NCBI GenBank assembly: GCA_028753945.1
Contig: JAPNXP010000010.1
Span: 809,042 to 873,041, forward strand
DNA length: 64,000 nucleotides
Source: Hexactinellida sp. DTS-2022
Lineage: Eukaryota > Porifera > Hexactinellida
Direction: 5' to 3'
In this document: piece after piece, positions 1-12,720 of the stretch
Position numbering within the stretch: the stretch's first letter is position 1
Layout of the letters: each line of letters begins with the position of its first letter
The notes under the pieces: model-generated
The model's input: the letters and a program-made list of their open reading frames with translations, nothing else
Database searches by the model: none
Told to the model about the DNA's origin: nothing
Position numbers and translations under genes: made by a program

Positions 1-1150
1 AAGGGGAAATACACAGTTGTGTTTACCTATACCATTATGCCGCTCCTATAGTTGTCGGCGACTTAAATGTGTCCCCGAATATTTTGTGGTCACCAAAATT
101 ATTGGTGCGGCCATGGCCGCACCTGCCGCACCTACTCCTACGGCCCTGAGATTGCATCAATCAGAAGACGCACAGTGGTATCATGTTATTCCCAGCAGTT
201 TCGAGAATACTCATATTTGGTATTTAGATCTGAAAGGAATACGACACTTCTATAGTTACCAGTTTGCTAACTTGGAACATTTGATAAAAAAGTATTTGTC
301 CAAAATTTTTACTGATTTCACATTTGAAGATAACGCCCTATATGGATTAGATGGGTTGACATGTTTATCTAATCTGTACTTGCAAACAAATTTAGATTTG
401 GTTTCCAAAGAGACATTTCCTAGTCTAACACGATTCGATTTATACGATTCTTCTATAACTACACTCGAACAGAGATTTTCTGAGAGACACAAAGAATTGT
501 CCAGAATAACTGGTGATTCTGTTCCATTCCATTGTGATTGTCAGATTCAGATGGCATGGGTTAATCATGTTGTTAATAATCTAGGTTGGGAAGTTACTGG
601 CAGTATGGCACGTGTGAAACTCCTTCCAGTTTGAATGGAAACTCAATAAGTAATAGTTCCAATTACGCTATCTGTACACTCCAATCTTATCATTGTTTCC
701 ACTTCCAGGATACTTTCATTTGTCCTGTGAGGACCTGTGTAACACAGCAGATACACACCATATGAAACTAACAGCTTATGTGATGTTAACGAGTGCACTG
801 GTTCCAACAACTGTGATCATAACTGTATTAACACACTTGGTTCCTATTCATGTTCCTGTTTATCTGGATTCAGTCTTAATCTCCCTTATTTCTGTGTAGA
901 TATTAACGTGCACTGATACCAATATTTGTGAGCATAGCTGTATTATTAACATCCTTGGTTCCTATTCATGTTCCTGTTTATCTGGATTAGTCTTAATCTC
1001 CCTTATTTCTGTGTAGATATTGACGAGTGCACTGATACCAACATTTGTGAGCATAATTGTATTAACACAGCTGGTTCCTATAGCTATTAATGTTCCTCTT
1101 TATCTGGATACACACTACAACTTGATCTACTCACCTGTATCCCTTCGGAA
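1..1150 (+). pseudogene. Decayed LRR-LRRCT-cbEGF extracellular protein fragment
   Basis: An open frame at 17-634 encodes leucine-rich-repeat-like sequence (YGLDGLTCLSNLYLQ, then FPSLTRFDLYDSSITTL) followed by the start of an LRR C-terminal cap (PFHCDCQIQMAWVNHV). The cap continues in a different frame after about 597 (YGTCETPSSLNG), so one base is gained or lost there. From about 775 come three tandem calcium-binding EGF modules. The first is intact (DVNECTGSNNCDHNC then GSYSCSCLSGF). The second has lost two bases at its DIxEC motif and carries other small indels. The third has a TAA where the YxCxC segment should be. A splice-donor-like GTAAGT follows at about 1149. LRR plus cbEGF is typical of cell-surface or matrix proteins. 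The different breaks in each module argue for a dead gene, although unspliced exons plus sequencing errors could explain some. The 5' end may lie outside the window. Confidence 0.6.
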
Positions 1151-1629
1151 GTAAGTACCTTACTTGTTCAATATCTTTCTGTATAATCTCTCTCTTGCTT
1201 ATGTCACTCATCGTATAGGATATTGCATAACCAACTTCTCTATTTATCACTTACTTCTTTCGAATCTTCTTTTAAAATATAATTTTTATTCTTATATTGT
1301 TTTTAACTTATCTTGATTTTTCACTTTCCTATACTCAATCTTTTATTTGTTTATTTATTTATTGGTACTCTTCCTACACTCACTAATATTTGATAATAAA
1401 TTCCTATTTGCTATTTGTTACTTTTATATTCAAAATCAAATTATATTTGACACTGCCATCTCATGTGATTTATATTACCTTTATTTGTAGACCGTCTATA
1501 AATTTTGCAGAACCGTAGCCCCAATCTTCTATGGGATTATAAGTAAATACTATTTAAGTCACATATTTACCTTTTAAATATCCATTTAAATATCTGAACA
1601 TTATGTAACACAATACGACATGCAATATA
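1151..1629. other. AT-rich non-coding stretch
   Basis: This stretch follows the EGF module's donor-like site and looks like intron or intergenic DNA. I see no ORF, repeat arms or other feature in it. Confidence 0.5.
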
Positions 1630-2109
1630 CAGTACCCGGACAAAAGTATTCGACCACCCAACATTTCCCCTTTGAAAATAGTACTATAGTAGGCATAATA
1701 ATAGTGTTCAATGTATTAAAACTTTATGACATATCGCTATTTTGATTTCAGATTCGTATTTTACGCATTCGAATTACCCATTGTAGATGCTTTCAAATTG
1801 ATTACATATAAATTCGGTTTAAAATTATCATCAAATGGCAACATGTGCCACCTGTTCCCAATCTCCCATAGTGGCAATTTGGGAAAAGTGGTGCATAATG
1901 GCACAGGATGATTATCTTTAACCAAATCAAAAAGGGAATGAATTGAATGCTTCAACAATTGATTATTCGAATGCGCAGAATACGAATTTGCAAACGAAAT
2001 AGCAATATCTCATGTAATTTGAATACACTATCCTCCATTATTATGCCTACTATAGTACTATTTTCAATGGGAATATGTTGGGTGGTCGAATACTTTTGTC
2101 TGGGTAGTG
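1630..2109. mobile_element. Tc1/mariner-type MITE, 480 bp
   Basis: The terminal inverted repeats are long: CAGTACCCGGACAAAAGTAT on the left matches the reverse complement of the right end, which reads CACTACCCAGACAAAAG, and similarity continues inward for about 70 bp. TA dinucleotides flank both ends (1628-1629 and 2110-2111), the target duplication of Tc1/mariner elements. There is no transposase inside, so it is non-autonomous. Confidence 0.8.
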
Positions 2110-2435
2110 TATGTATGAGCTAGTCAATCAATTAATCTTGGTACTCTAATACTAAAGAAGTAGCCTGTACTGTTTCTGGGTAAAATTGGTTTCTCACAGG
2201 CATGATTATGTTCCTTGCGTCAATATAGTCTTTCTATCCGCATAATCACCACGATGATGACAAGTTATTCGTACTATATCTGGACAAACGTCAAAATTCC
2301 ATTTCGGTCAATGGTCACATGGCCATGAACCATGAACTTTACCATAAGGTGAATATGTATTGTAGCACATTACTATCCGTATTATGGAGTGTTCGCTCGT
2401 GACAAGGATCGTACAATACAAGTAACCAGCACATA

Positions 2436-2517
2436 CAGTGGTGTTCGCGTAATAGTAAGTCACATTTGGCACGAAATTCGCTTGCTAATAGGCGAACTTG
2501 CTATTAAAGGAACATAA
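2436..2517 (+). mobile_element. pogo-like MITE, left part only
   Basis: It starts after TA with CAGTGGTGTTCGCGTAATAG and closely matches the reverse complement of the right end of the MITE at 61576-61719. No matching right terminus is present, so it is a truncated copy. Confidence 0.55.
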
Positions 2518-2807
2518 TTACTAATTAGCAATATCATTAAAATTAAATCTCAGTTCGGATGCAGCTGTGCTGACAGCATATACATTTGCTGGCAGGTTCG
2601 GTTGTTTGTTGGGAACAGCTGTCTGTTGGAAGTTAGAAGCTCAGCTATTTTTTAATTGCAAAATAACTGAATACTACTACATACACTGCTTTACCACTCA
2701 ACACTAAACCTAAATACAGTACTAACCTAAATACTAAATTCTAACTGATAGTCTCTACTAATAGCTAAATCCTAAATCACACAAAATATGTCCCATATGT
2801 CGTTATC

Positions 2808-5800
2808 TTAGATAGTGATACTGACTGGACAGCGGTTAGATAGGAGAAACACGTAGGGAATCTCCTGATCCTTATTCCTAGAGATAATTTTTGCATTAAT
2901 TTCATTGAGTGATCGCTTGAAATTTTCAATGCAATCTTTTGCTTTTGCTTCTGTGAACCAATTCTGTGGGTAAGCGCCCATGAAGACCTGAGGAATAGGA
3001 ATTTAGAATAAAATCTAAAAATTATAGCTGTGCTGGCAGCATTTTCTTCGAAGGAACGATATTTTGTGGTGCTAATTGTGCCTCCAAAAGAAAATTCTGT
3101 AACACAGCTCTAATTTTAGATTTTTGTACTTGTCATCATCGCTTTAAGGGGAAGACGTTACGCAAGTATTGCTATATGATTATATTTTTATTTAGTATCC
3201 TTAATATATGTTGTCATTTGTGTGTCCATGTGACTATGCAATAGTTTAAATAGGGAAATGTACATTGCACATCCGTAACCCATGAGACAATTTGTATTAC
3301 AAAATGGTCAAAATCGTGGTATCTAATTTTCCTTAATTTTGCGTTACGTAATGTTTTAACGGCTCATAAAGTTGTTAAAGCATTTCTTAGGGTAGCAATC
3401 ATTTTGGTCTCTTAGAAGTACTCAACAAACTTATCGCGTTTCCGAGTTATTTTGTAAAGGATCAATATTTTAGGTTACTCAGCTTTTTAAATTAATAGAT
3501 ATTGAAAATTCAACTAAGTGTAAATTAATATACATGTATTTTGAGATGTCATCATCACCTTAAAGTGTTAAGACCCATTTAGAAAGGTATTATGCGCTAT
3601 AAGGAACAATTTATTAACTGGAAGTTCGTTTCTATCAGGCACCATCGTTGTGATAAATCAAATCTGTTAAATTAATTTAGTCAAACATTTAACATATTAG
3701 TATGTGTATAGAACAATGGGTCGTTCAATGTAATGCTTCCAGGATAGAGGGTGGTGAGCGAAATGTGAGCGTAACCTAGGGAATCGTACTTGTGTACAAC
3801 TGCTTTTTATGCACTTCCGTAGCCATGAGACATCTATCCTGAAGTTTCAAATTCTAATTACTCAAACTATGGTCTGTAGATGGGATACGGGACAAAGAAA
3901 ACTAACCAAGGCAATCATTTCAATACTGGCCCACTACATTTCAGTCGGAACATTAAAAACAATTCAACTGTGATTTTCATATTGATACAAGCTACCATTC
4001 GTATATAGTTAGATTTATATAATCAACATACGTGCATTTAGGTTTTCTTCAACCAAATATGTATCCCAAAGTAAGGGCTTATAAATATGTCGTCAGTGGG
4101 AATAAACCGTAGTATATTAATATATTTGACACAAACTGAACTTGGCAAACAGTTCATGAAATTTTGGGGATACATCCCAGGATTTCTATAAGGAGCACTA
4201 CTTGCACTACTGACTTAAAATGCAGATGATTATAACACTTTGTTATGTGCATATCAAGTCGAAAATAATGCTTGGTAATTTAAGTGTATGTATTTAATAT
4301 TCGTATGTTATTGTAACTTACTTCTTCTGGACTGAATTGAGAAAGAGAAAATGTAATTGCTGAGTTCAATACAGCGGATAAGGCGTGAGGCAGTGCATGA
4401 AGCAGATCGTCTGGTGTATGCACACCTTTCTTAGTGGGAATAGGTTGGCGTAGGTTGGAAGGGGAGTTAGGAACATAACCGTAGATTTGGAATTGGCCAA
4501 AGTTAACTGCTGAGTGTTGTACAGAACCGGTGAACATTATTAGCGTGCAATATTCAACCAATTCATTCTTACTTGTTATAGTTAATGGGAAGCCACGTCC
4601 TACGGGATTACCATGAAAAGCAGGGAATGCCTTGTTGTGTACCTCATAGGTCCAGTTCTTCAGCTCGATATCTTCTGCTACATCTTTATCTCCTGGGTAG
4701 AACAGATCGATAATGGACTTTGTGTACGCTTCTATCGCATCCCACAACCTAACTCCGTCATCTCTGTAGAAGTAGTTCGGTAACTTGTCAGGATCTTCAA
4801 CTCCACGCTCTGCAATGTTCCTCTTAATATTACTCCAATGCACACTGTACAACTGATTGGACCTCTTGAATAGCTCATTCTTCCCTGAATTAATATCATC
4901 ACCTCCAATCGATAATACAAAATCCAATAAGCCACCATCATTAATAAGGCGTGCTCTAGCCTGTGTATTAATAGCCATTGTGTAATGGAAACTAGGTCTG
5001 AGTAGCTTATACACGGGGTGTGCATCTGGTAGTGTCCTCATTGTGGCTACACCGTATGCTTCCATTGCAGCGTGGCATACCACGTAGTGAGAAGAGAGTT
5101 GGTGGTGCTATAAATATTATGAGAAAATAAAGATTCTAGATAAACACATAATTCTACTTCAGTTTATGATTCATTTATGCCAATCCGATTTTAATCTTTT
5201 GTTAATTATATTTCATATACATACTATATTGCTCTGATTATGAATATAAATTTGAAACATTTGTAGATACCACAGTTACCATGTTGAGTAATTTACCTGT
5301 GCACTGGCGTTGGAAAAGTACATTTTGGCTAGCAGCCAGTCACTCCTGCTGTCTGTTGGTAAGAAGATAGGATTATCCTCTGATGGTTGTCTCTTCAGTT
5401 GAATAGCGATGGGAACAAGTTTCTTAGCTGCATTGACGTAGAGAAGACAGAGAGGAGCAGCACAGTAATAATCTTTCCTGCAAGGCAGTCCATCCAAAAT
5501 CTCACTGAGGTCAGAAATGTATACGTATCCATCCTATCAAAAGACAATATTAGAGATTAAAGCTGCTACTTAAGTTTGAAGCATGTATTGAGTGATTATA
5601 ATTTCTAAAGAACAAAACGAAGATGGTTAATTTAATAACTGTACCTCCATTTCTGTTCTCAAATCTCCACTTCTAACCAGAGAGTGTTTTACCATTTCTT
5701 GAGTTACAGAGAAGTTTAGTGGTAGTTCAATGCAACATTTTATGACGACACAATTCACACCATTCAATATTTGGCGTCCGAATTCAACATCACAAGTCCA

Positions 5801-7501
5801 ACGAGATAAATCGTATGGTACGATTGGTCCAACGTATACATTATATATATCATCTACATCAGACTTCTTCTCCTCTTTTTGTAATAACCTCGCAACTTCA
5901 TAGAATCCCTGAAGGTTTTCCATGCTATCCATATTTTCAATTTTATTACCAAATAATTTAGAAAGCATATCATTTGCAATCCTCAGAACACCACTTTCCA
6001 AACCAAAAAATATACCTTTGAAACCATTTCCTAAGAAATTCTCTTCTTTGCATCTATCAAATCTCTCATCGAGAGGGAGAACTTCTTTTTCAGTGTCAAT
6101 TGAAGATGGTAATCCAGTCTCATCATAACTCTTCCATGTGTAAGTTAGTTGTCTGTTTCGAACTTGGGTTGCTCTTCCTTCAACTATAATTTTATTGAGT
6201 TCGACCTGGTTTAGTATGCCTAGAATAGTACAAACGATATACAAGCTTGTTTATAGTTGTGAATTGAACTCAACAGCTCTAGCTGTTAATTAATTAATTA
6301 ACTTATTATTTAATTTACTCCCTACTATCTTCACAGTACATACTTTATCATTTTACTAGCAAATTATACTTTGATGCATAATTAACTCAATTTACGATTT
6401 GGTTTGGGTCTAATTCCTTTTATTGTTAATCTCCATGATTTTGTTTGTATTTTCATTAAAATTTATGGAGAACTAGAAATTTAATTCGTTTATTTTTAAT
6501 TCTCTAATCTTATATTTTGAGAAATAAACTTGTTTAAATCCTGAAATATAAGATGAGATGAACAATTAAAGATATTCCCGAGGATAATTTATTTGAGTTT
6601 TACATTCCTATAATAAACTTTACGAATTTGCACATTTGATTGCAAACTCATAAACTAAATCAGTCCAAATTCTGCAATTTAAAGATAATATACACGAGTG
6701 AATATTCTATCAAATTAACTCACTGCAATTAGCTGCATTAGTGAAATAGTCTCCCAATGCAATCCAATGGTAACACGGGAATACAATCTCCCTATCCACT
6801 TTGAAGTCTTTCACCAATGTATACTCAACATACCAGCTGGCCCATATATTTGATATGAAGCCCCTACCATTACCGACAGTCACGAGTTGTATCTCCCCAA
6901 GGTCTCTGTCACACTCGATAATGAAATCATCATAAGTTCCATTTTTGACGAATAACTGGAAATAGTGCTTAATACTAACTTTATCAGTTTTCGCTTTGTC
7001 TCCAATTATAATTATATATGCATCACCAAGAGTCCCAGCATCTCCTTGATCTCCCGTCACAATTCGGACTCCGTAGTAGTAATGGCCCTGTTTCTGGTTA
7101 CCTATGGTCAAAAAATGATAAATGTATCGATTATATGTAAAATTAATCATAGTCCAAATATTTGCTAATATTGACACAATTGAGACATAGGCAAGATGAA
7201 TTACTAACCAATTGATTGATAGATTAACTCAACCTATTTTAACTTGTCTGATAATTATTGAACGTTGTAAAAGTTGGCTTTAAATCAACTTTTACAACTT
7301 TCAATTATAAATAAATTTTAATTAAATTTAATACACGTATTTGTGAAACTCACTTATCTTGATATCGAAAGGACCTATTTCGGGATTTATCATTGAGGTG
7401 AGCGGATCTTTTTCCTCTTTGTACTTTTTGAAAGGTTTGTTATCACTGATTGAACACCATGCGATCGGAAGAGTTCCAATTGGGCCTTGCGTAATTGCCA
7501 T
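2808..7501 (-). CDS. Animal lipoxygenase with N-terminal PLAT domain, six coding exons
   Basis: The enzyme inserts O2 into polyunsaturated fatty acids and binds membranes through PLAT. Exons inferred from GT-AG sites, 5' to 3': 7501-7354, 7101-6724, 6219-5645, 5533-5297, 5107-4322 and 2987-2808. The lengths total 2304 nt, giving 767 residues plus stop, with phase kept at every join. PLAT spans about residues 50-170 (YYYGVRIVTGDQGDAGTLGD, then DLGEIQLV). The lipoxygenase domain has all the iron ligands: His453 and His458 (HQLSSHYVVCH), His644 and Asn648 (QHSAVN), and the C-terminal Ile767 (CPVSITI then stop). The spacing from Asn648 to Ile767, 119 residues, equals that in human 5-LOX. The first ATG lies two bases inside a possible acceptor (TTTTATAG), so an upstream exon is possible. 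About 50 residues precede PLAT, more than is usual. The stereo-control (Coffa) position aligns by eye to Ser512, not the usual Ala or Gly. The substrate and ALOX class are not assignable. Confidence 0.9.
3025..3690. repeat. Old copy of the array hairpin repeat inside the last lipoxygenase intron
   Basis: It contains AGCTGTGCTGGCAGCATTTT followed by the imperfect return arm ending at about 3120, then GTCATCATC and TTAAGACCCATT blocks shared with the array units at 38-54 kb. It is much more diverged than those copies. Confidence 0.55.
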
Positions 7502-8013
7502 ACCTATAAAATTATAAAAAATTAAGCTTAGTTGTAGATGGGGATACATAATACATATGGCAAACTATTTTATAATAAATATCAATACGCTTATTAACTA
7601 AAACTCTCCCTGATTTGATGAATAGTAACATATAGTATAACATGTTTATAAATTACTTTCAATGTTAAGTAACTTAATTTAATATCAAACTACACTATTG
7701 TATTTGTTTTGGAAGTTTAATTGTAATAAGTATATATGGACAATTCCATTCCATTTCAATAAAAAAAGTTTGAGCTAACAAATAATGATGTGAACAGTGA
7801 ATTGGAAGTGTGTAAAGTTGTGTTGTGTACCATAATGTGAATCAGAGGTTATAACTTAACTTCACAGTGAGTAAACATTTTCAAGATAATTTGTGAGGTA
7901 TAAAGTTCATTAATAATTATTGGATGTAAAAGGTGTTCGTATACTTTTGGCCAAGGAGTTCTAATTCAGTCACCTTAATTAATACTATAAATCTCTCTCA
8001 AACTTGAATAATC

Positions 8014-8165
8014 TGTATTATTAAAACTCGTTTGTGTTTGTTTATTGTTTGTCCGGATTGTATTAAAGTGATGGAGGAATAGAAACCGCATTTATAAATG
8101 AGATATAAACTAACTTTCAAATGTTCTAATAGGTAAACAAATGTTATAATAAGTAAACAAGTATG
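8014..8165 (+). repeat. Helitron-like 5' terminal fragment
   Basis: An A is followed by TCTGTATTATTAAAACTCG, then the segment TTTGTTTGTCCGGATTGTAT and AGGTAAACAA blocks shared with the element at 18905-19608. I found no matching 3' end. Confidence 0.45.
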
Positions 8166-9770
8166 CTGATTTCAAACAACTCAACCTAATTTGTACTGTT
8201 ATAAATAAAAAATTTCACAATACTTTCCAAACATTTATTCACCTTTTCAATATTTTCCAAAAGAAAGATACAAGATTATTAAATTTTGGTCAAATAGCAA
8301 ATACTGATTTATACTCTATTTCAAAATGCTTTCATGCTAGCGACTACATGCTTCAAATACCATTTAAAAGAATTCTATACGCTTCAAATATAATTCAACA
8401 AAGGTTCTAAATGCTCCAGTTACAATTCGTCTCAACGGCTGAATACTCCAAATATACGTAAACTAATACCTTTATGCTTCAAATAAATTTAAAACTGACG
8501 CCTACCTACACAATTTGATTCGAACTAAAGAGTACTAGTACTATTCACAGACTTGACTAGCACCCCTTCATACATTTTTTGTTATTCAAAATATAGAAAT
8601 ATGTAAAACTTTATGGAGCTATTCAAACGTTACATAAGTTATCACTTGCAATTGCAAGGTGATGTAACTAAACGAGATATCCTTATGATGAAATTAAACC
8701 ACCTACTTATGCAGTTGAAATGAGATATCCTTATGGTGCAGCTCAAAATATTATTAATTAATAAACAATTTATGAGAATTTCAAATTACACTGTGTAATC
8801 CAGAATGAATTGTTAGTGAATAATAAATTGGAAAGCAAGACAACGAAATGGCTTTTAACTTGAGGAGTAAAGACACGAATGAACAAATAACTTAAGGGGC
8901 CTATGTTAGTCATTACAGCTGTCTCAAAATTGCTACGTCCGATCTGTTCGCCAGAATTATATCAAATCATATTTTAGTATTTAATCCGTGTTCAAAGTAA
9001 ATTTTGATATCTCACGTGACCAAATTTGGAGAATTATTACCACAGGAATGGTATTAATTCCTAACATTACATTCTCAAATTTTGTACCTACCCTACCGAG
9101 TAAACCTTTGATCGACTCCACTCAGCTCAGCTTCTTGATACTAGTTATACACATGCTGACCCTTTGGACAGTGATTTGATACGATCGGGCGAAATTATTA
9201 TAATCTATGCACAATATCTACAGGTCTTTATTATCTCCTTTTTCAGTAGCGGATCCCCCACCAGATTTTAAGATATATAATTTAGGTAAACTAATCAATA
9301 ACTCAATCAAAGCAGATGTTATTCGACATTTGGTATTGTTCTATACCTATTATCACATGCGTTATTGTCACTATTCTGCAATTTAGCTATTATATTCGTA
9401 GATATCTTAGACCTCTCTACATTATATGCACCTCACTTACTTTGACTGATTTTGGTAAATATCTTTTTAATTTATAACCGTTGTACCTTTATTCTAGTCT
9501 TTCTCTATGAAACCTAAGAAGGTTTGTCTTGCAAATGAATAATAGGTATGACTTTGCGAAGTCTGGTCACCACAAAATAGATTTTGTGATTTAGCATTTA
9601 GAGAATACACTTAGTTTTGTTACCTTAGATTTTCTTATTTAGCATTTACAGTATATATCTTAGTTTTGATACCTTATATTTTGTTATCTAGCATTAACAA
9701 TATACATCATATATTTTGTTTTCACCCTGCAGGAACTTGGACGACACCTAGAGCTTATTGAAGGTTTACA
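8166..9770. other. Intergenic AT-rich DNA with one dispersed repeat
   Basis: No coding sequence is supported. The part at about 8985-9180 resembles 54720-54930 (both carry a TCTCAAATT block, then GACTCCACT or CAACTCCACT and TATACACAT), so it is a diverged dispersed repeat of unknown class. Confidence 0.4.
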
Positions 9771-9775
9771 TCGAA

Positions 9776-10064
9776 CTCGAGATATCGATATTTGAGCCCA
9801 TCTGAGTCAAAAAAATTCCAGGGGGGATAAACCCCCCGAGTGATCGCTCGCAACGCTCGCTCTAGATCCCCCCCCCCCACCAGAAATTTCTGGATCCGCC
9901 CCTCCTGTTTTCGTTAGATTATAAATAAGTTTTTCATTAACTACTCCAAATTGTCCAAAATTATTCTACTACATATAGCAGCGATTTCCAACCTTTTTCA
10001 ACCGTGGACCCCCTATAGTCATTCTGTGAACCCCCCTTCACAGAATGACTATAGGGGGTCCACC
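9776..10064. mobile_element. Relics of hAT-like elements
   Basis: At 9810-9905 a GC-rich block (GAGTGATCGCTCGCAACGCT, CTGGATCCGCCCCTCCTG) resembles the MITE at 29760-30047. At 9979 CAGCGATTTCCAACC followed by CAACCGTGGACCCCC has the form of an Ac/hAT terminus. Its inner part folds back on itself at 10008-10063 (GACCCCCTATAGTCATTCTG and its complement). The opposite end of a similar element is at 16140-16230 (GGTTGGGAATCGCTG). Confidence 0.5.
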
Positions 10065-10507
10065 CCCATAATCTTTGAGATAATGAGTGTATTACCTAAT
10101 AATGAATTAAGTGTTAATTATCTCATTATTTCAAAAGTTATTGAAGTTAGGCATTTAAAATGTATTATCGATGAATAGGAAATTACCTATTCCGGACAGA
10201 TCAGTACCAGTCTAGTTTACATAACATTCATAGTTTTTGAGTTATGGCACATTTTAGGAAATATACATTTTCCATGGCAACCGAGGAATGTGTCAACATT
10301 CCATTTATAATTTCGATATATCTTATTCTACTACTTCTGGGTATAACCATGTTCCAATTTTGAAAATTTATAATGCGTTTAACTATGTTAAAAGTATGCT
10401 AGAAAAACAAGATATTTCGCAACCAAAATAATCATAACGTCATCAGATGATGACATATCACAATTCTGGAGGGTGCTATGTATACCTGGATACCATATTC
10501 CTATATA

Positions 10508-10693
10508 CAGTGGAGCCTCCCATAACGGACACTCCAAATAGCGGACAACCTCTAAATAACGGACAACCCTCGTGGCACGGATTTATTTATTTAGCATATG
10601 TGTAATAGAAAGCAACCTCTAAATAGCGGACAACCTCTAAATAACGGACAACGGTTCCGGTCCCAAGGTGTCCGTTGTTCAGAGGCTCTACTG
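10508..10693. mobile_element. pogo/Tigger-like MITE, 186 bp
   Basis: The ends are CAGTGGAGCCTC and its complement GAGGCTCTACTG, flanked by TA on both sides. The interior carries repeated AACCTCTAAATAACGGACAA units. There is no coding content. Confidence 0.75.
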
Positions 10694-10984
10694 TAGTTAT
10701 AATACACTTTTCAGCTCTATCATTGCTAATTATTCGAATAAAGATCAATTCTCCATTTTGAAAATTAGAAACTGGCCTCTTTCTTTTATGGCCTTCTCGG
10801 CGACATATATAACCGTATATTAAGTAGGCCATGATTAGATATAATAACTTCAGCCCTTGCCCAGCTACGAAATTGGTATTTGGTTAACTTTGAAGGTCAC
10901 TCAAAGTATAATATAAACTTATAGAGTAACGTAAGTGTACTAAAGGATATATACTATACTATATCAGTCTATATGGACATGAGA

Positions 10985-11450
10985 TCAATATTACAAATCT
11001 AAAATTAAAGCTGTGCCGACAGCATGTTCCTCGGAGGCACTATCCTTTGGTCTTGGTTGTTTGAAAGTGCCTCCAAAAGAAATACTGTCGGATTTTTTGT
11101 CATGACATCATCAATGTAAAGGCATAAAACCATTTCAGAAAGGTGTTTAGGACGGAAACAACCCTTAGCGTGTTTGGAAGTTTCCTTTTAGCTTACTTTA
11201 TTTCAGAGATATGCATGTTTCAGTAGAATATAATAGGTTATGTGTCATCATTATCCAGTACATGTTGAGTGATCACTATACGCCAACCAATACTTTCGAT
11301 ATATCGTATTCACAAAATTGTATAAATACATTTTATTGACGATGTCATCATCACCTCAAGGTGTCAAGACCATTTGTAGAGGTGTTACGTTGCATAAGGA
11401 TAATTGAATATTCATCACAATAATAATTCATAATTTTTAAGTTTCTATCC
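10985..11450. repeat. Dispersed copy of the array hairpin unit
   Basis: GCTGTGCCGACAGCATGTTC starts an imperfect hairpin that ends near 11095. It is followed by blocks found in the same order at 30180-30460: AAAGGTGTTT, AGTAGAATATAAT, a GATCAC plus CCAACC segment, and GACGATGTCATCATCACCTC. This is a decayed copy of the long unit of the 38-54 kb array, in reverse orientation. Confidence 0.65.
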
Positions 11451-11676
11451 ATTATTTATTGGGAAAATTCCAAAAATACTCAAGTTTTTTTAAAATTTCC
11501 AAATATACTCAACTTTTACTGATACTCAAATATAAAACTAGATCTTTCCGAATCTACTCAAGTTTTTCAAAATAATTCCAAATCTACTCAAGTTTTTCAG
11601 AATAATTCCAATTCTGCTCAAGTTTTTCAGTAAATTCACAGATCTACTCAAGTTTAGAAAGGCTATATTTAGTCTA

Positions 11677-12472
11677 TCTTATATATTAAATCACAATGTT
11701 TTTGTGTTTGTTTGTTTGTGTGTTTGTTCAGAATTGATTGAGGAACTGGTAAAAGCTACAGACCTAAATTTGGCAGTGGGGTGGGGAATACTAGTATTGT
11801 ATGTACAAACAAGTTCAATATCTAAAAAGATATTCAAATCTTCCATCACAAAAGGTGTCAAAACCTTTAGCCAATTAAATTCGAGGGTTGTTCCAGTATG
11901 GATTAGCAGCTTGCATTCAATTAGTATAATCGAATGCTTTAGTGTCTGTCAAATGTTAAGTATGCATTATGGAATACTGAGAAAGTAATCTAATTGATCG
12001 AGAGGAAGTTCAGGCATTTAATCAGCTATTTGTGTTCTGTCTGTCTAGCCATACATTTATAACATTCCATTGTGTTATTTGATATCAAATTATTATCAAT
12101 CAATACAATAACTTCTCCACATCCCAAAGTTAGGGGTCCACTGGTACAGTTTCTTAGTGATATTTAATTATTTATTTGGAATTGGTATATTATTATACAC
12201 GGACAAGCTCATATATCTAGAAAATTATCTGTTCAAATTTGCATAAATATCCAAATTATTTAATCTGTCCTTATAGAAACCTGTAGCAAGGATGAACGGA
12301 TATAAATAGACGGCTAGCGGCCAACCATCAAGAACGACATTTGATTTGAAAAGCAGATTCTTTTAATACAAGCGAGGGCCGTAGACCCGAGTACAAGTTG
12401 TAAGGACGCGCGTAGAGCAGACGAGCAGATTGTACTAATAAATATTTTTTGTGGTTGGGGTCTCCATACTAG
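11677..12472 (+). mobile_element. Possible Helitron nested between the MULE-like arms
   Basis: An A is followed by TCTTATATATTAAATCACAA and the TTTGTTTGTTTG segment typical of the local Helitron-like 5' ends. A CTAG followed by T occurs at 12469-12473, just before the right tandem arm. The required 3' hairpin is weak, so the 3' end is uncertain. Confidence 0.35.
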
Positions 12473-12474
12473 TT

Positions 12475-12720
12475 TCAATAATCCAATAAAACTTGAGTAT
12501 ATTCGGAATAATCCAATAAAACTTGAGTATATTCGGAATAATCCAATAAAACTTGAGTATATTTGGAATAATCCAATAAAACTTGAGTATATTCGGAATA
12601 ATCCAATAAAACTTGAGTATATTTGGAATAATCCAATAAAACTTGAGTATATTTGGAATAATCCAATAAAACTTGAGTATATTTGGAATAATCCGGTAAA
12701 ACTTGAGTATATTTGGAAAA
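12475..12720. repeat. 30-bp minisatellite, about eight copies
   Basis: The unit is AATAATCCAATAAAACTTGA plus GTATATTCGG, with T/C and A/G variants and the later copies degrading. It forms the right terminal arm of the element at 11461-12805. A minus-strand frame through it is repeat-driven and not a gene. Confidence 0.9.

Noticed and set aside
4280-4321. Readthrough C-terminus of lipoxygenase exon 5 (after FSPEE)
   Set aside because: A consensus GTAAGT interrupts here, and a far better C-terminus with the terminal Ile is found at 2808-2987.
12475-12666. Minus-strand frame of repeated DYSKYTQVLL
   Set aside because: It is a translation of the 30-bp minisatellite in a transposon arm.
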